A stretch of 64,000 nucleotides of DNA, from NCBI RefSeq assembly GCF_918741295.1, contig NZ_CAKKNB010000001.1:744001-808000 (forward strand), read 5' to 3'. A program made the position numbers and the translations under genes. This document shows positions 53,658 to 62,274 of the stretch, piece by piece. Each line of letters opens with the position of its first letter. Within the stretch, counting starts at the first letter, position 1. This DNA comes from Aquabacterium sp. CECT 9606 (lineage in GTDB: Bacteria; Pseudomonadota; Gammaproteobacteria; Burkholderiales; Burkholderiaceae_C). The notes under the pieces are model-generated. The model was not told the origin of the DNA, did no database searches, and saw nothing but the letters and a program-made list of their open reading frames with translations.

Positions 53658-55799
53658 ATGTCAGATCTGATTGATATTTCTCTTGCCGCCCAGGCGCCCA
53701 AAGACGTGGGCGACACTGGGCAAACCGGCCAATTCGTGAGTTTTCCCGACTCGCCGTTCCAGCTCTATCAACCCTATCCGCCAGCGGGTGATCAGCCCGC
53801 GGCCATCGACCTGCTGTGCGAAGGCGTGCAAGACGGCCTGGCCTACCAGACCCTGCTGGGCGTGACCGGCTCGGGCAAAACCTTCACCATGGCCAATGTG
53901 ATTGCCCGGCAGGGGCGCCCGGCCATTGTGTTCGCGCCCAACAAGACCCTGGCAGCACAGTTGTACGCCGAGTTCCGCGAGTTTTTCCCCAAGAACGCGG
54001 TGGAGTACTTCGTCAGCTACTACGACTACTACCAGCCCGAGGCCTATGTGCCGCAGCGCGACCTGTTCATTGAGAAGGACAGCGCCATCAACGAGGCCAT
54101 CGAGCAGATGCGTTTGAGCGCCACCAAGAGCCTGCTGGAGCGCCGTGACGTGGTCATCGTGGCCACTGTGTCGGCCATCTACGGCATCGGCAAGCCCGAG
54201 GACTACACGCAGATGCGTTTCATCGTCCGCACGGGCGAAAAGATGGGGCAGCGCGACATCATCGCGCAGCTCATCCGCATGCAGTACAAGCGCAATGACG
54301 TGGAGTTCACGCGAGGGACCTTCCGCGTGCGGGGCGACACCATCGACATCTTCCCGGCCGAGCACAGCGAACTGGCGCTGAGGCTGGAGTTGTTCGACGA
54401 CGAGGTCGAATCGCTGTCCTTGCTGGACCCGCTGACCGGGCGCATTCGGCAGAAGATCCCGCGCTTCGTGGTCTACCCCTCCAGCCACTATGTGACGCCG
54501 CGCGCCCAGGTCTTGAGCGCCATCGAAGGCATCAAGCACGAGTTGAACGAGCGCGTGAAAGAGCTGGTTGGCAGCGGCAAGCTGGTCGAGGCCCAACGAG
54601 TCGAACAGCGCACACGCTTCGATCTGGAAATGCTGCAGGAGATCGGCCACTGCAAGGGCATCGAGAACTACACGCGCCATTTGTCCGGCGCCAATCCCGG
54701 TGATCCGCCATCGACCCTGGTGGACTACATGCCAGCCGATTCGCTGATGTTCCTGGACGAGAGTCACGTGATGATCGGCCAGCTGGGTGCCATGTACAAC
54801 GGCGACCGCTCGCGCAAGACCACGCTGGTGGAATACGGCTTCCGGCTGCCTTCGGCCTTGGACAACCGCCCCCTGAAGTTTGAGGAGTTCGAACGCAAGA
54901 TGCGTCAGGTGGTGTTCGTCTCGGCCACCCCGGCCGATTATGAGAAGCAGCACACCGGGCAGGTGGTCGAGCAGGTGGTGCGCCCCACCGGCCTGATTGA
55001 TCCGGTGGTGGAGGTGCGCCCCGCCGTGCACCAGGTCGATGATGTGCTGCAAGAGATCCGCATCCGGGTCGAGAAGAACGAACGCGTGTTGATCACCACG
55101 CTCACCAAGCGCATGTCCGAGCAGCTCACCGACTACCTCGCTGACAATGGCGTGAAGGTGCGATACCTGCACTCCGACATCGACACGGTCGAGCGCGTGG
55201 AAATATTGCGCGACCTGCGCCTGGGCACCTTCGACGTGCTGGTGGGCATCAACCTGCTGCGCGAAGGGTTGGACATCCCCGAAGTGTCACTGGTCGCCAT
55301 CCTCGATGCCGACAAGGAAGGTTTTTTGCGTTCGGAACGCAGCTTGATCCAGACCATTGGCCGGGCGGCTCGCAACCAGAATGGCCATGCCATCTTGTAC
55401 GCTGACAAGATCACCGAGTCCATGCGCAAGGCCATGGGCGAGACCGAGCGGCGGCGCAACAAACAGATCGCGCACAACGAGCTGTACGGCATCACGCCCA
55501 AGACCATCAACAAGCGGGTCAAGGACATGATCGATGGGGTGATGTCCAACGCGGCCAAGGATGATCTGCGTGCCGCTGAAGCATTGACGGCATCCATGGC
55601 CGATGCGCCCGCCTTGAACGAGAAAGACCTGGGCAAGCGCATCAAGCAGCTGGAAAAGCAGATGCTGGAGCACGCGCGCAACCTGGAGTTCGAGAAGGCG
55701 GCTCGTTTGAGAGACCAGTTGGGCTTGCTCAAGGAACAAGCCTTTGGCGCGGTGGTCAGCGATCACATTGTGCCGATTCAGGCCGGGCAGCAAGGGTAG
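53658..55799 (+). CDS. uvrB: excinuclease ABC subunit B
   Basis: DNA-binding helicase-like subunit of nucleotide excision repair. The 713-residue protein has Walker A GVTGSGKT near 68-75, the beta-hairpin region [20 protein letters not shown], helicase motifs through [14 protein letters not shown] and QTIGRAARN, and the C-terminal UVR coiled segment ([26 protein letters not shown]). About 33 extra N-terminal residues precede the usual start. I found no LexA box in its short upstream region. It overlaps the convergent cyclase gene by 44 bases. Confidence 0.96.
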   Translation: MSDLIDISLAAQAPKDVGDTGQTGQFVSFPDSPFQLYQPYPPAGDQPAAIDLLCEGVQDGLAYQTLLGVTGSGKTFTMANVIARQGRPAIVFAPNKTLAAQLYAEFREFFPKNAVEYFVSYYDYYQPEAYVPQRDLFIEKDSAINEAIEQMRLSATKSLLERRDVVIVATVSAIYGIGKPEDYTQMRFIVRTGEKMGQRDIIAQLIRMQYKRNDVEFTRGTFRVRGDTIDIFPAEHSELALRLELFDDEVESLSLLDPLTGRIRQKIPRFVVYPSSHYVTPRAQVLSAIEGIKHELNERVKELVGSGKLVEAQRVEQRTRFDLEMLQEIGHCKGIENYTRHLSGANPGDPPSTLVDYMPADSLMFLDESHVMIGQLGAMYNGDRSRKTTLVEYGFRLPSALDNRPLKFEEFERKMRQVVFVSATPADYEKQHTGQVVEQVVRPTGLIDPVVEVRPAVHQVDDVLQEIRIRVEKNERVLITTLTKRMSEQLTDYLADNGVKVRYLHSDIDTVERVEILRDLRLGTFDVLVGINLLREGLDIPEVSLVAILDADKEGFLRSERSLIQTIGRAARNQNGHAILYADKITESMRKAMGETERRRNKQIAHNELYGITPKTINKRVKDMIDGVMSNAAKDDLRAAEALTASMADAPALNEKDLGKRIKQLEKQMLEHARNLEFEKAARLRDQLGLLKEQAFGAVVSDHIVPIQAGQQG

Positions 55800-56922
55800 T
55801 TCCGGGCGTCAGCGGCGGCGCCAGCTCGGTGCGGTCACGCCCTTGGGCTTTGGCGCGGTACAAGGCCTGGTCGGCCCGTTCCAGCACCTGCGCGATCGTG
55901 TCCTGGTGGCTCCAGGTGGCCACGCCACATGAAAAGCGCACGCGCAGGTCCACGGCGCCTTGGCTCATCCGGGTCGAGCGCAGTGTTTCCCGCAAGCGCG
56001 CCATGGCGATCTGGGCCTGGTTGGCCGCTTCGGTTTCCGGCATCAGCACCAGGAACTCCTCGCCACCCCAACGGCCAATGGCATCGGTTTCGCGCAGCAC
56101 GGCACTGCCTTGGAGCGCGAAGTTCACCAGCACCTCGTCGCCCACCGCGTGGCCATGCGTGTCGTTGATGATCTTGAAGTGATCCAGGTCGATCAGGGCC
56201 ACTGAAAAGTGGTGCCCATTCAGCAGCGCACGCTGCGCTTCCGCCTCCAGGCGTTCTTGCATGTGGGCCCGGTTGTGCAGGCCGGTCAGGCCATCGTGGA
56301 GGGTGATGCGGCGCAGTGCCTCGGCCGCGGCGGCCAATGATTTCTTTTCATTGAAGGCGCGCTCACGCATCAACCCGAAGCTGCGCGATTGAAACGTCAT
56401 CATCACCAGCACGAAGCAGGACGCCGAAATCTTCAAGGCCTCGGCACGCAGATCCACATCGGGCAATCTCATCATGGCCATGGCGACCCACGCGCTGACC
56501 AGCATGGCGGTGGTCAGCCCGCCGGTCCAGGCGGCCACCTTGGGGCGCAAGCTCAAGAAGCCGAACACCTGGATCAGGCACAGCGTCTGGAAAGCGGCGG
56601 AGCGCACCATCGGCGCCACTGCGTAGCCAATGATCATCGCGCCGCTGGCCCACAAGATCTGAGGGGCCACCAGGCCCGGGTCTGCCCAGGTGCGCGTGAT
56701 GCCACTGCGCACCAGTGGGTAGAACACGCACAGCGCCAGGGTGATGTAGCCCAAGAAGAAGTGCGCGACTGCGGGGGAAATCAACTGCCTCGGCACGGCG
56801 TAGGCCAGCAAAACGGCGAGCCAGCACACATAAATCACCACCGACACCAGACACAGGCCCAACCGGGCCTTCATGCGGGGGTCTTGGCCCACCACCAGAT
56901 CAGACAACCACCGGGCCATCAT
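55756..56922 (-). CDS. membrane diguanylate cyclase (GGEEF) with intact I-site
   Basis: A 388-residue protein. Residues about 20-190 contain five to six hydrophobic segments; a short linker leads to a GGDEF domain beginning near [16 protein letters not shown] and carrying the active site [18 protein letters not shown], five residues upstream of GGEEF, matches the RxxD inhibitory I-site for c-di-GMP feedback. It makes c-di-GMP from GTP, in response to a signal that its membrane domain would sense. It overlaps the preceding paralogue by ATGA. Confidence 0.88.
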   Translation of the reverse strand: MMARWLSDLVVGQDPRMKARLGLCLVSVVIYVCWLAVLLAYAVPRQLISPAVAHFFLGYITLALCVFYPLVRSGITRTWADPGLVAPQILWASGAMIIGYAVAPMVRSAAFQTLCLIQVFGFLSLRPKVAAWTGGLTTAMLVSAWVAMAMMRLPDVDLRAEALKISASCFVLVMMTFQSRSFGLMRERAFNEKKSLAAAAEALRRITLHDGLTGLHNRAHMQERLEAEAQRALLNGHHFSVALIDLDHFKIINDTHGHAVGDEVLVNFALQGSAVLRETDAIGRWGGEEFLVLMPETEAANQAQIAMARLRETLRSTRMSQGAVDLRVRFSCGVATWSHQDTIAQVLERADQALYRAKAQGRDRTELAPPLTPGTTLAARPESAQCDR

Positions 56923-58061
56923 GCGCTGGCCGCCATGACCTGATCACGGCCACCCCGTTTGGCTTGGTACAGGGCCCGGTCGGCCCGCTCCAGGGTATGG
57001 GTCACGTTCAAATCTCCCGCATGCAGGCAGGCCCCGCCCGACAGCGTCACGCTCAAGCCCTCGGCGTGCTGGCCCCAGTCGTGTTCACCAACGGCACGGC
57101 GCACGGCTTCCAGCGTTTCCATGGCCGCCGGCAGGGGCGTTTCGGGCATCAGCAGCAGGAACTCCTCGCCACCCCAACGGGCCAGTGCATGCGTCGGCCC
57201 CACGGCGCCCTGAGCCAGGCGTGAGACCTCGCGGAGCACCACATCACCAATGGCGTGGCCATGCTGGTCGTTCACACGTTTGAAAAAATCGATGTCCAGG
57301 ATCGCCACGCAGAATGGGCGGTGGCAGCGGTGGCTGCGCCGCACCTCCTCGTCCAGCAAGGTCTGGAAATGGCGTCGGTTGAATAATTTGGTCAACCCAT
57401 CGCGGATCGACAAGGCATTCAGTTGCGTCACCGTGCGCTCCAATTCCAGCTGTTGTTGTTTGCGGTGCTGGTTGACCCCTTGCCCGATCTGCGTGACCGC
57501 CAACAGCACGCACAGCGTGAGGCTGGCCATGGCCACGTTGACGAACTCGGTGCCCATGTCGATGGACGACGGCGCGAACTCCAGAATGAGCAGCACGGTG
57601 GCCACCAGCATGGCATAAGCGCTGGCCGCCGCCAGCCGGATCTGCGCTTTGCTCAGGCGCCGCATGTCGAACAGGATGGTCAGGCACAGCCACTGCAGGG
57701 CCAAGCCCCGCGCCATGGGGATCAGCGCATAGGCCAGCGTCACCATGCTCGCGTTGAACAGCACACGCTGAAAGGCCAGCGACGGATCCTGGGCCAGCCT
57801 GGCGCTCATGCCGCTGCGCACCAGTGTGTAAAACACAGCGATGCCCACCGCGTTGTAGCCAATCACCAGCTTGGATTGCCAAGGCGCCACATAGCCCATG
57901 CCGGTGCAGGCCACCAGCAGCATGGTGATGAACGCGTAACTGGGCAGGGTCAGCACAATGCGCCGCACACCGTCCTGCACTGGCCCGAGCGGGCCCATGA
58001 TCAGTCGCGCGAATGCGGATCCTGGTGGTGCGTCAAACAAGACGGGCTGTGTGGGATACAT
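56919..58061 (-). CDS. membrane diguanylate cyclase (GGEEF) lacking the I-site
   Basis: A 380-residue paralogue of the cyclase after it, with the same order of hydrophobic membrane domain, short coiled linker (QHRKQQQLELERTVTQL), and GGDEF domain starting at DGLTKLFNRRHFQTLL. The active site is [14 protein letters not shown], but where the neighbour has RETD this one has GPTH, so the RxxD feedback site is lost. Start chosen at MYPTQPVLF; a further 37 in-frame codons upstream lack family support. The two cyclases form an operon. Confidence 0.85.
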   Translation of the reverse strand: MYPTQPVLFDAPPGSAFARLIMGPLGPVQDGVRRIVLTLPSYAFITMLLVACTGMGYVAPWQSKLVIGYNAVGIAVFYTLVRSGMSARLAQDPSLAFQRVLFNASMVTLAYALIPMARGLALQWLCLTILFDMRRLSKAQIRLAAASAYAMLVATVLLILEFAPSSIDMGTEFVNVAMASLTLCVLLAVTQIGQGVNQHRKQQQLELERTVTQLNALSIRDGLTKLFNRRHFQTLLDEEVRRSHRCHRPFCVAILDIDFFKRVNDQHGHAIGDVVLREVSRLAQGAVGPTHALARWGGEEFLLLMPETPLPAAMETLEAVRRAVGEHDWGQHAEGLSVTLSGGACLHAGDLNVTHTLERADRALYQAKRGGRDQVMAASA

Positions 58062-58198
58062 CGGGCCTGGCCAATCGGGGCCCCACGGCCCCTGCGTCCA
58101 TATCGGCCGTTTTGCGCGCACATTGAGCGTCCTGGCTGGTGCAAGGGCCATCAAAGAGCGCGACAATCCCAATCCGTTGACTGCATTTTTCGCCCACT

Positions 58199-58750
58199 GT
58201 GTCCCTTGAGAATGCTTCTTTGACTGCCTCGCCCAGCGGCCCCAAGCTGCGTGTTCTGATGGTCTGCATGGGCAATATTTGTCGTTCGCCCACCGCCGAG
58301 GCGGTGCTGCGCCAAAAGCTCGCGCAGACCGGCCTGGGTGCTTTGGTTGAAGTCGATTCCGCAGGCACGCTGGGCTCGCACGCGGGCAGCCCGCCCGATG
58401 ACCGCAGCCAGGCCCATGCCCTGCGGCGGGGTTACAAGCTCAACCACCTGCGGGCACGCAAGGTGCAGCAAAGTGATTTCCATCAGTTCGACTTGATCCT
58501 GGCCATGGACTGGGACAACCTGGCGGCATTGCAAAAAAATTGTCCAGGTGTGGAAGCCCAAAGCAAGCTGCGGCGCCTGACCGAATTCATCCCGGCGCGT
58601 TCACCTTTGCTGGGCAGTGAAGTGGTGGGCGACCCGTATTACGGCGGTCCGGAAGGCTTCGAGGCGGTGCTGGATTTGATCGAAGCTGCTTGTGAAGGCT
58701 TGGTTGACCATTTGCACCAAAGGCTCCGCGCCATGGCGGCCCGTGCATAG
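58199..58750 (+). CDS. low-molecular-weight protein tyrosine phosphatase
   Basis: A 183-residue phosphatase acting on phosphotyrosine or small phosphoesters. The active-site loop VCMGNICRSP carries the Cys-x5-Arg, and DPYYGG near the end holds the general acid Asp. It is rather long for the family (about 150-160) because of an N-terminal extension. Start is a GTG at 58199, or possibly a TTG at 58220; neither has a clear ribosome-binding site. It precedes the isc promoter. Confidence 0.88.
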   Translation: MSLENASLTASPSGPKLRVLMVCMGNICRSPTAEAVLRQKLAQTGLGALVEVDSAGTLGSHAGSPPDDRSQAHALRRGYKLNHLRARKVQQSDFHQFDLILAMDWDNLAALQKNCPGVEAQSKLRRLTEFIPARSPLLGSEVVGDPYYGGPEGFEAVLDLIEAACEGLVDHLHQRLRAMAARA

Positions 58751-58799
58751 CTAAAAGCGATCGGGCTCATTGGCGAAAACCAAGGGATTTCCCTCGCCA

Positions 58800-58832
58800 T
58801 TGGTTGACTAAATTAGTGGGTTTCTCTATAAT
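58800..58832 (+). promoter_or_regulatory. isc operon promoter with IscR type 1 site
   Basis: TTGACT (58804-58809), 17 bases, TATAAT (58827-58832) is a near-consensus sigma-70 promoter. The -35 is inside GACTAAATTAGT (58806-58817), matching 12 of 13 bases of the IscR type 1 core GACT-R-WWW-Y-AGTC. A second weaker GACT...ACTC sequence follows near 58834-58846. This predicts repression by cluster-loaded IscR. Confidence 0.82.
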
Positions 58833-58953
58833 TGACTCATTCACTCGGGATTGACCACGCCCCGAGCCGACCGGTTATCCCCGGTTGGTTTCATTTCTGG
58901 TTTACCCTGCCCAGGACTGAGGCGTCGAGATTCTGACCACAAGGAGAAGAGCC

Positions 58954-59490
58954 ATGCGTTTGACCACCAAAGGGCGTTTTGCCGTCACCGCCATGATCGA
59001 TCTGGCCCTGCGCGAGCACACGGGCCCCGTTGCACTGGCTGCGATCAGCCAGCGGCAGCAGATTTCCCTGTCCTACCTTGAGCAACTGTTTGGCAAGCTG
59101 CGCCGCCACGAGCTGGTCGAAAGCACCCGTGGCCCGGGCGGCGGTTATTCGTTGGGCCGCAAGGCCGAAGACATCACCGTGGCCGACATCATCGTGGCCG
59201 TCGATGAGCCGATTGACGCCACTGGTTGCGGCGGCAAGGAAAACTGCATGGGCGCCGACGATGGCGGCCGTTGCATGACCCACGATCTGTGGACCAGCCT
59301 GAACAACAAGATGATCGAGTACCTCGATTCCATCAGCCTGCGCAAGTTGGTCGAAGACCAGCTGGCCAAGGGCGTGTCGATTGAAGCGCAGCCCATCAAG
59401 CGCGCCATCTCGACGCAACCCGTGGTCAAGCCGATCAAGATCACGGCCCCCAATTCGGTGTTCGCCCTGGGGTCAACGCTCGCGAAATAA
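58954..59490 (+). CDS. iscR: iron-sulfur cluster regulator IscR
   Basis: Rrf2-family transcription factor, 178 residues. The winged helix-turn-helix starts MRLTTKGRFAVTAMIDLALRE, with the recognition helix in QQISLSYLEQLFGKLRRHELV. Cluster ligands are visible as three Cys and a His: CGGKENCMGADDGGRCMTH; the second Cys spacing is slightly longer than in E. coli. The first gene of the isc operon, preceded by its own binding site. The C-terminal 40 residues are a variable tail. Confidence 0.95.
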   Translation: MRLTTKGRFAVTAMIDLALREHTGPVALAAISQRQQISLSYLEQLFGKLRRHELVESTRGPGGGYSLGRKAEDITVADIIVAVDEPIDATGCGGKENCMGADDGGRCMTHDLWTSLNNKMIEYLDSISLRKLVEDQLAKGVSIEAQPIKRAISTQPVVKPIKITAPNSVFALGSTLAK

Positions 59491-59592
59491 GTCGCCGGGC
59501 GATAATCGCAGGCTTTTTTTGATGTACCTGCGGCCCCGGTCTGCGATTGCAGATCCGTGGGCGGCACAGTTGAGTTCCCAAGAGTCCCCACT

Positions 59593-60813
59593 ATGGACAT
59601 GACCCCGCACTTCCCGATCTACATGGACTACGGCGCCACCACCCCGGTGGACCCGCGCGTCGTGGACGCCATGATCCCTTGGCTGCGCGAGCGCTTCGGC
59701 AACCCCGCCTCACGCACCCATGCCTATGGCTGGGATGCGGAAGAAGCGGTTGAAAACGCCCGCAAGCAGGTCGCTGACCTGATCGGCGCCGACCCGCGCG
59801 AGATCGTGTGGACCTCGGGCGCCACCGAGTCCAACAACCTGGCCATCAAGGGCGCAGCGCACTTCTACCAAAGCCGCGGCAAGCACATCATCACGGTCAA
59901 GACCGAGCACAAGGCCGTGCTCGATACCTTCCGCGAGCTGGAGCGCCAAGGCTTCGAGGCCACTTACCTCGATGTCGAAGAAAACGGCCTGCTCGATTTC
60001 GAGAAGTTCAAGGCCGCGATCCGTCCCGACACCATCCTGGCTTCGGTCATGTTCGTGAACAACGAGATCGGCGTCATCCAGGACATCACCGCACTGGGCA
60101 ACCTGTGCCGCGAAAAAGGCGTGATCTTCCACGTGGATGCCGCGCAAGCCACGGGCAAGGTCGACATCGACATGGCCAAGTTGCCGGTTGATCTGTTGAG
60201 CCTGGCCTCGCACAAGACCTACGGCCCCAAGGGCATTGGTGCGCTGTATGTGCGCCGCAAGCCGCGCGTGCGCCTGGAAGCGCAAATGCACGGTGGCGGC
60301 CACGAGCGCGGTATGCGTTCGGGCACCTTGCCCACGCACCAGATCGTGGGCATGGGCGAAGCCTTCCGCATCGCCAAAGAAGAAATGCACACCGAGGGTC
60401 CGCGCATCCAGGCCTTGCAGCAGCGTTTGCTCAAGGGCCTGCAAGACATCGAGCAGATCTTCATCAACGGCGATGTTGAACACCGCGTGCCGCACAACCT
60501 GAACATCTCCTTCAACTACGTTGAGGGTGAGTCGCTGATCATGGGCATCAAGGGCATCGCCGTGTCGTCGGGCTCGGCCTGCACCTCGGCCAGCCTGGAG
60601 CCCAGCTATGTGCTGCGCGCCCTGGGCCGCAGCGACGAGCTGGCGCACAGCTCGTTGCGCATGACCATCGGCCGCTTTACCACCGAAGAAGAAATCGATT
60701 ACGCCGTGTCGACCTTGAAGGAACGCGTGGCCAAGCTGCGCGAACTGTCTCCCCTGTGGGACATGTTCAAAGACGGCATCGACATCAGCACTATTCAGTG
60801 GGCGGCGCACTGA
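59593..60813 (+). CDS. iscS: cysteine desulfurase IscS
   Basis: PLP enzyme supplying sulfur from cysteine to IscU and other acceptors. The 406-residue protein has the family start [22 protein letters not shown], the PLP Lys in SHKTYGPKG and the mobile Cys loop [15 protein letters not shown]. The last 10 residues are the IscU-contact tail ([10 protein letters not shown]). Start 59593 (MDMTPHF) was chosen; the ribosome-binding site is weak. About 100 bases of non-coding sequence separate it from iscR. Confidence 0.95.
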   Translation: MDMTPHFPIYMDYGATTPVDPRVVDAMIPWLRERFGNPASRTHAYGWDAEEAVENARKQVADLIGADPREIVWTSGATESNNLAIKGAAHFYQSRGKHIITVKTEHKAVLDTFRELERQGFEATYLDVEENGLLDFEKFKAAIRPDTILASVMFVNNEIGVIQDITALGNLCREKGVIFHVDAAQATGKVDIDMAKLPVDLLSLASHKTYGPKGIGALYVRRKPRVRLEAQMHGGGHERGMRSGTLPTHQIVGMGEAFRIAKEEMHTEGPRIQALQQRLLKGLQDIEQIFINGDVEHRVPHNLNISFNYVEGESLIMGIKGIAVSSGSACTSASLEPSYVLRALGRSDELAHSSLRMTIGRFTTEEEIDYAVSTLKERVAKLRELSPLWDMFKDGIDISTIQWAAH

Positions 60814-60858
60814 CTTCGCGTCAACGCGCTACGCTCACACCGTTCTTGGAGTACTACC

Positions 60859-61245
60859 ATGGCATACAGCGACAAGGTCATTGACCACTACGAAAATCCC
60901 CGCAACGTGGGCGCCTTCGACAAGGGCGACGAATCCGTGGGCACCGGCATGGTCGGCGCCCCCGCTTGCGGCGACGTGATGAAGCTGCAGATCAAGGTCA
61001 ACCCGCAAACCGGCGTGATCGAAGACGCGCGCTTCAAGACCTATGGCTGCGGTTCGGCCATCGCGTCCAGTTCTCTGGTCACCGAATGGGTGCGCGGCAA
61101 GACGTTGGACGAAGCGCTCACCATCAAGAACACGCAAATCGCTGAAGAGCTGGCTTTGCCTCCGGTCAAGATCCACTGTTCCATCTTGGCCGAAGATGCG
61201 ATCAAAGCCGCCGTGAACGACTACAAGGCCAAAAATGCAGCCTGA
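60859..61245 (+). CDS. iscU: Fe-S cluster scaffold IscU
   Basis: A 128-residue scaffold on which 2Fe-2S clusters are built. The three ligand Cys are in [21 protein letters not shown] and [11 protein letters not shown], the conserved Asp precedes the first, and LPPVK, the binding site for the HscA chaperone, is present. It follows iscS by 45 bases with an AGGAG-type site (ttggagtac) before the ATG. Confidence 0.96.
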   Translation: MAYSDKVIDHYENPRNVGAFDKGDESVGTGMVGAPACGDVMKLQIKVNPQTGVIEDARFKTYGCGSAIASSSLVTEWVRGKTLDEALTIKNTQIAEELALPPVKIHCSILAEDAIKAAVNDYKAKNAA

Positions 61246-61345
61246 TCAAGCCACCGCCAGCACCGCCTCCGGGTCGTGCACCAGCGGCCCCGGAAATGGG
61301 CCCTTGCCCGAGCTGGCCTCCGATGCGCAGGCGGGTGCTCAAGGC

Positions 61346-61669
61346 ATGTCGGTCTCGCTGACCGAAGCGGCCGCGCGCCACATCAACCGCTACCTGGGCC
61401 GCCGCGGCAAGGGCGTGGGTGTGCGCCTGGGCGTCAAGACCACGGGCTGTTCGGGCCTGGCCTACAAGATCGAGTTCGCCGATGAGGTCGCCCCGGAAGA
61501 CATCGTCTTCGAGAACCAGGGCGTCAAGATCCTGGTCGATCCCAAAAGCCTGCCTTACATTGATGGCACCGAGCTGGACTTCGCCCGCGAAGGCCTGAAC
61601 GAAGGTTTCAAGTTCAACAACCCGAAAGAGCGGGACCGTTGCGGTTGCGGCGAGTCCTTCCGCGTCTGA
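61346..61669 (+). CDS. iscA: A-type iron-sulfur carrier IscA
   Basis: A 107-residue carrier taking clusters or iron to apo-proteins. It starts [17 protein letters not shown], contains the first ligand in TTGCSGLAY and the C-terminal pair CGCGESF. The frame stays open back to an ATG at 61235 that overlaps iscU by 11 bases and would add 37 poorly conserved residues rich in Ser, Gly and Ala; the downstream ATG matches the usual family length. Which start is used is undecided. Confidence 0.88.
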   Translation: MSVSLTEAAARHINRYLGRRGKGVGVRLGVKTTGCSGLAYKIEFADEVAPEDIVFENQGVKILVDPKSLPYIDGTELDFAREGLNEGFKFNNPKERDRCGCGESFRV

Positions 61670-61690
61670 CATGTCCTTCGCCTTGGCCGC

Positions 61691-61714
61691 AACCCCACCC
61701 TGTGGTGGGGTTTT
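61691..61714 (+). terminator. intra-operon terminator-like hairpin between iscA and hscB
   Basis: AACCCCACC, loop CTGT, GGTGGGGTT is a perfect nine-pair stem followed by TT, making four T in a row, then GCTTT. It lies 21 bases after the iscA stop and 25 bases before the hscB start. It could lower transcription of hscBA relative to iscRSUA. Confidence 0.75.
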
Positions 61715-61738
61715 GCTTTGTGAATTGAGCTCATCGCG

Positions 61739-62263
61739 ATGAACCTGGACGCCGACGATTTCACCTTGTTGGGTTTGCCCCATGCCTTCGCCCTGGACCG
61801 TGCCCTGCTCGACGCGCAGTGGAAGGCCCTGCAGGCCAAGGTCCACCCTGATCGCTTCGCGGCCGAGGGTGGCGCCGCACAGCGCGTGGCCATGCAGTGG
61901 GCGGTGCGCGTCAACGAGGCCTACCAGCGCCTGAAAGACCCGCTCAAACGCGCGGCCTACCTGTGCGAGTTGGCCGGCGTGCCGGTGCAAAGCGAAAGCA
62001 ACACCGCGATGCCATCCGACTTCCTGATCCAGCAGATGGAATGGCGTGAAGCCCTGGAAGAGGCGGGTTCGGCCGAGGACGTGCAGGCGCTGGAGGCCCA
62101 GGTCAGCGGCCAACGTCAAGCGCGTCTGGGCAGGATCACCCAATTGCTGGATGCCCAGTCCAACCCCACGCAAGCCGCGCTGGAAGTGCGTGCCCTGATG
62201 TTCATCGATCGCCTGAGCGATGAGATCAACCTGCGATTAGAACGATACGAAGACGGCCTCTGA
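61739..62263 (+). CDS. hscB: J-type co-chaperone HscB
   Basis: A 174-residue co-chaperone that delivers IscU to HscA and stimulates its ATPase. The J-domain carries HPDRF at about residues 36-40, preceded by the [12 protein letters not shown] helix, and the C-terminal helical part recognises IscU. It follows iscA after a hairpin and precedes hscA by 11 bases. Start is at MNLDADDF. Confidence 0.93.
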   Translation: MNLDADDFTLLGLPHAFALDRALLDAQWKALQAKVHPDRFAAEGGAAQRVAMQWAVRVNEAYQRLKDPLKRAAYLCELAGVPVQSESNTAMPSDFLIQQMEWREALEEAGSAEDVQALEAQVSGQRQARLGRITQLLDAQSNPTQAALEVRALMFIDRLSDEINLRLERYEDGL

Positions 62264-62274
62264 GCCGCGCACCC

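Noticed and set aside
53661-55172. 503-codon open frame on the minus strand
   Set aside because: Antisense to uvrB, which is fully conserved in the other frame.
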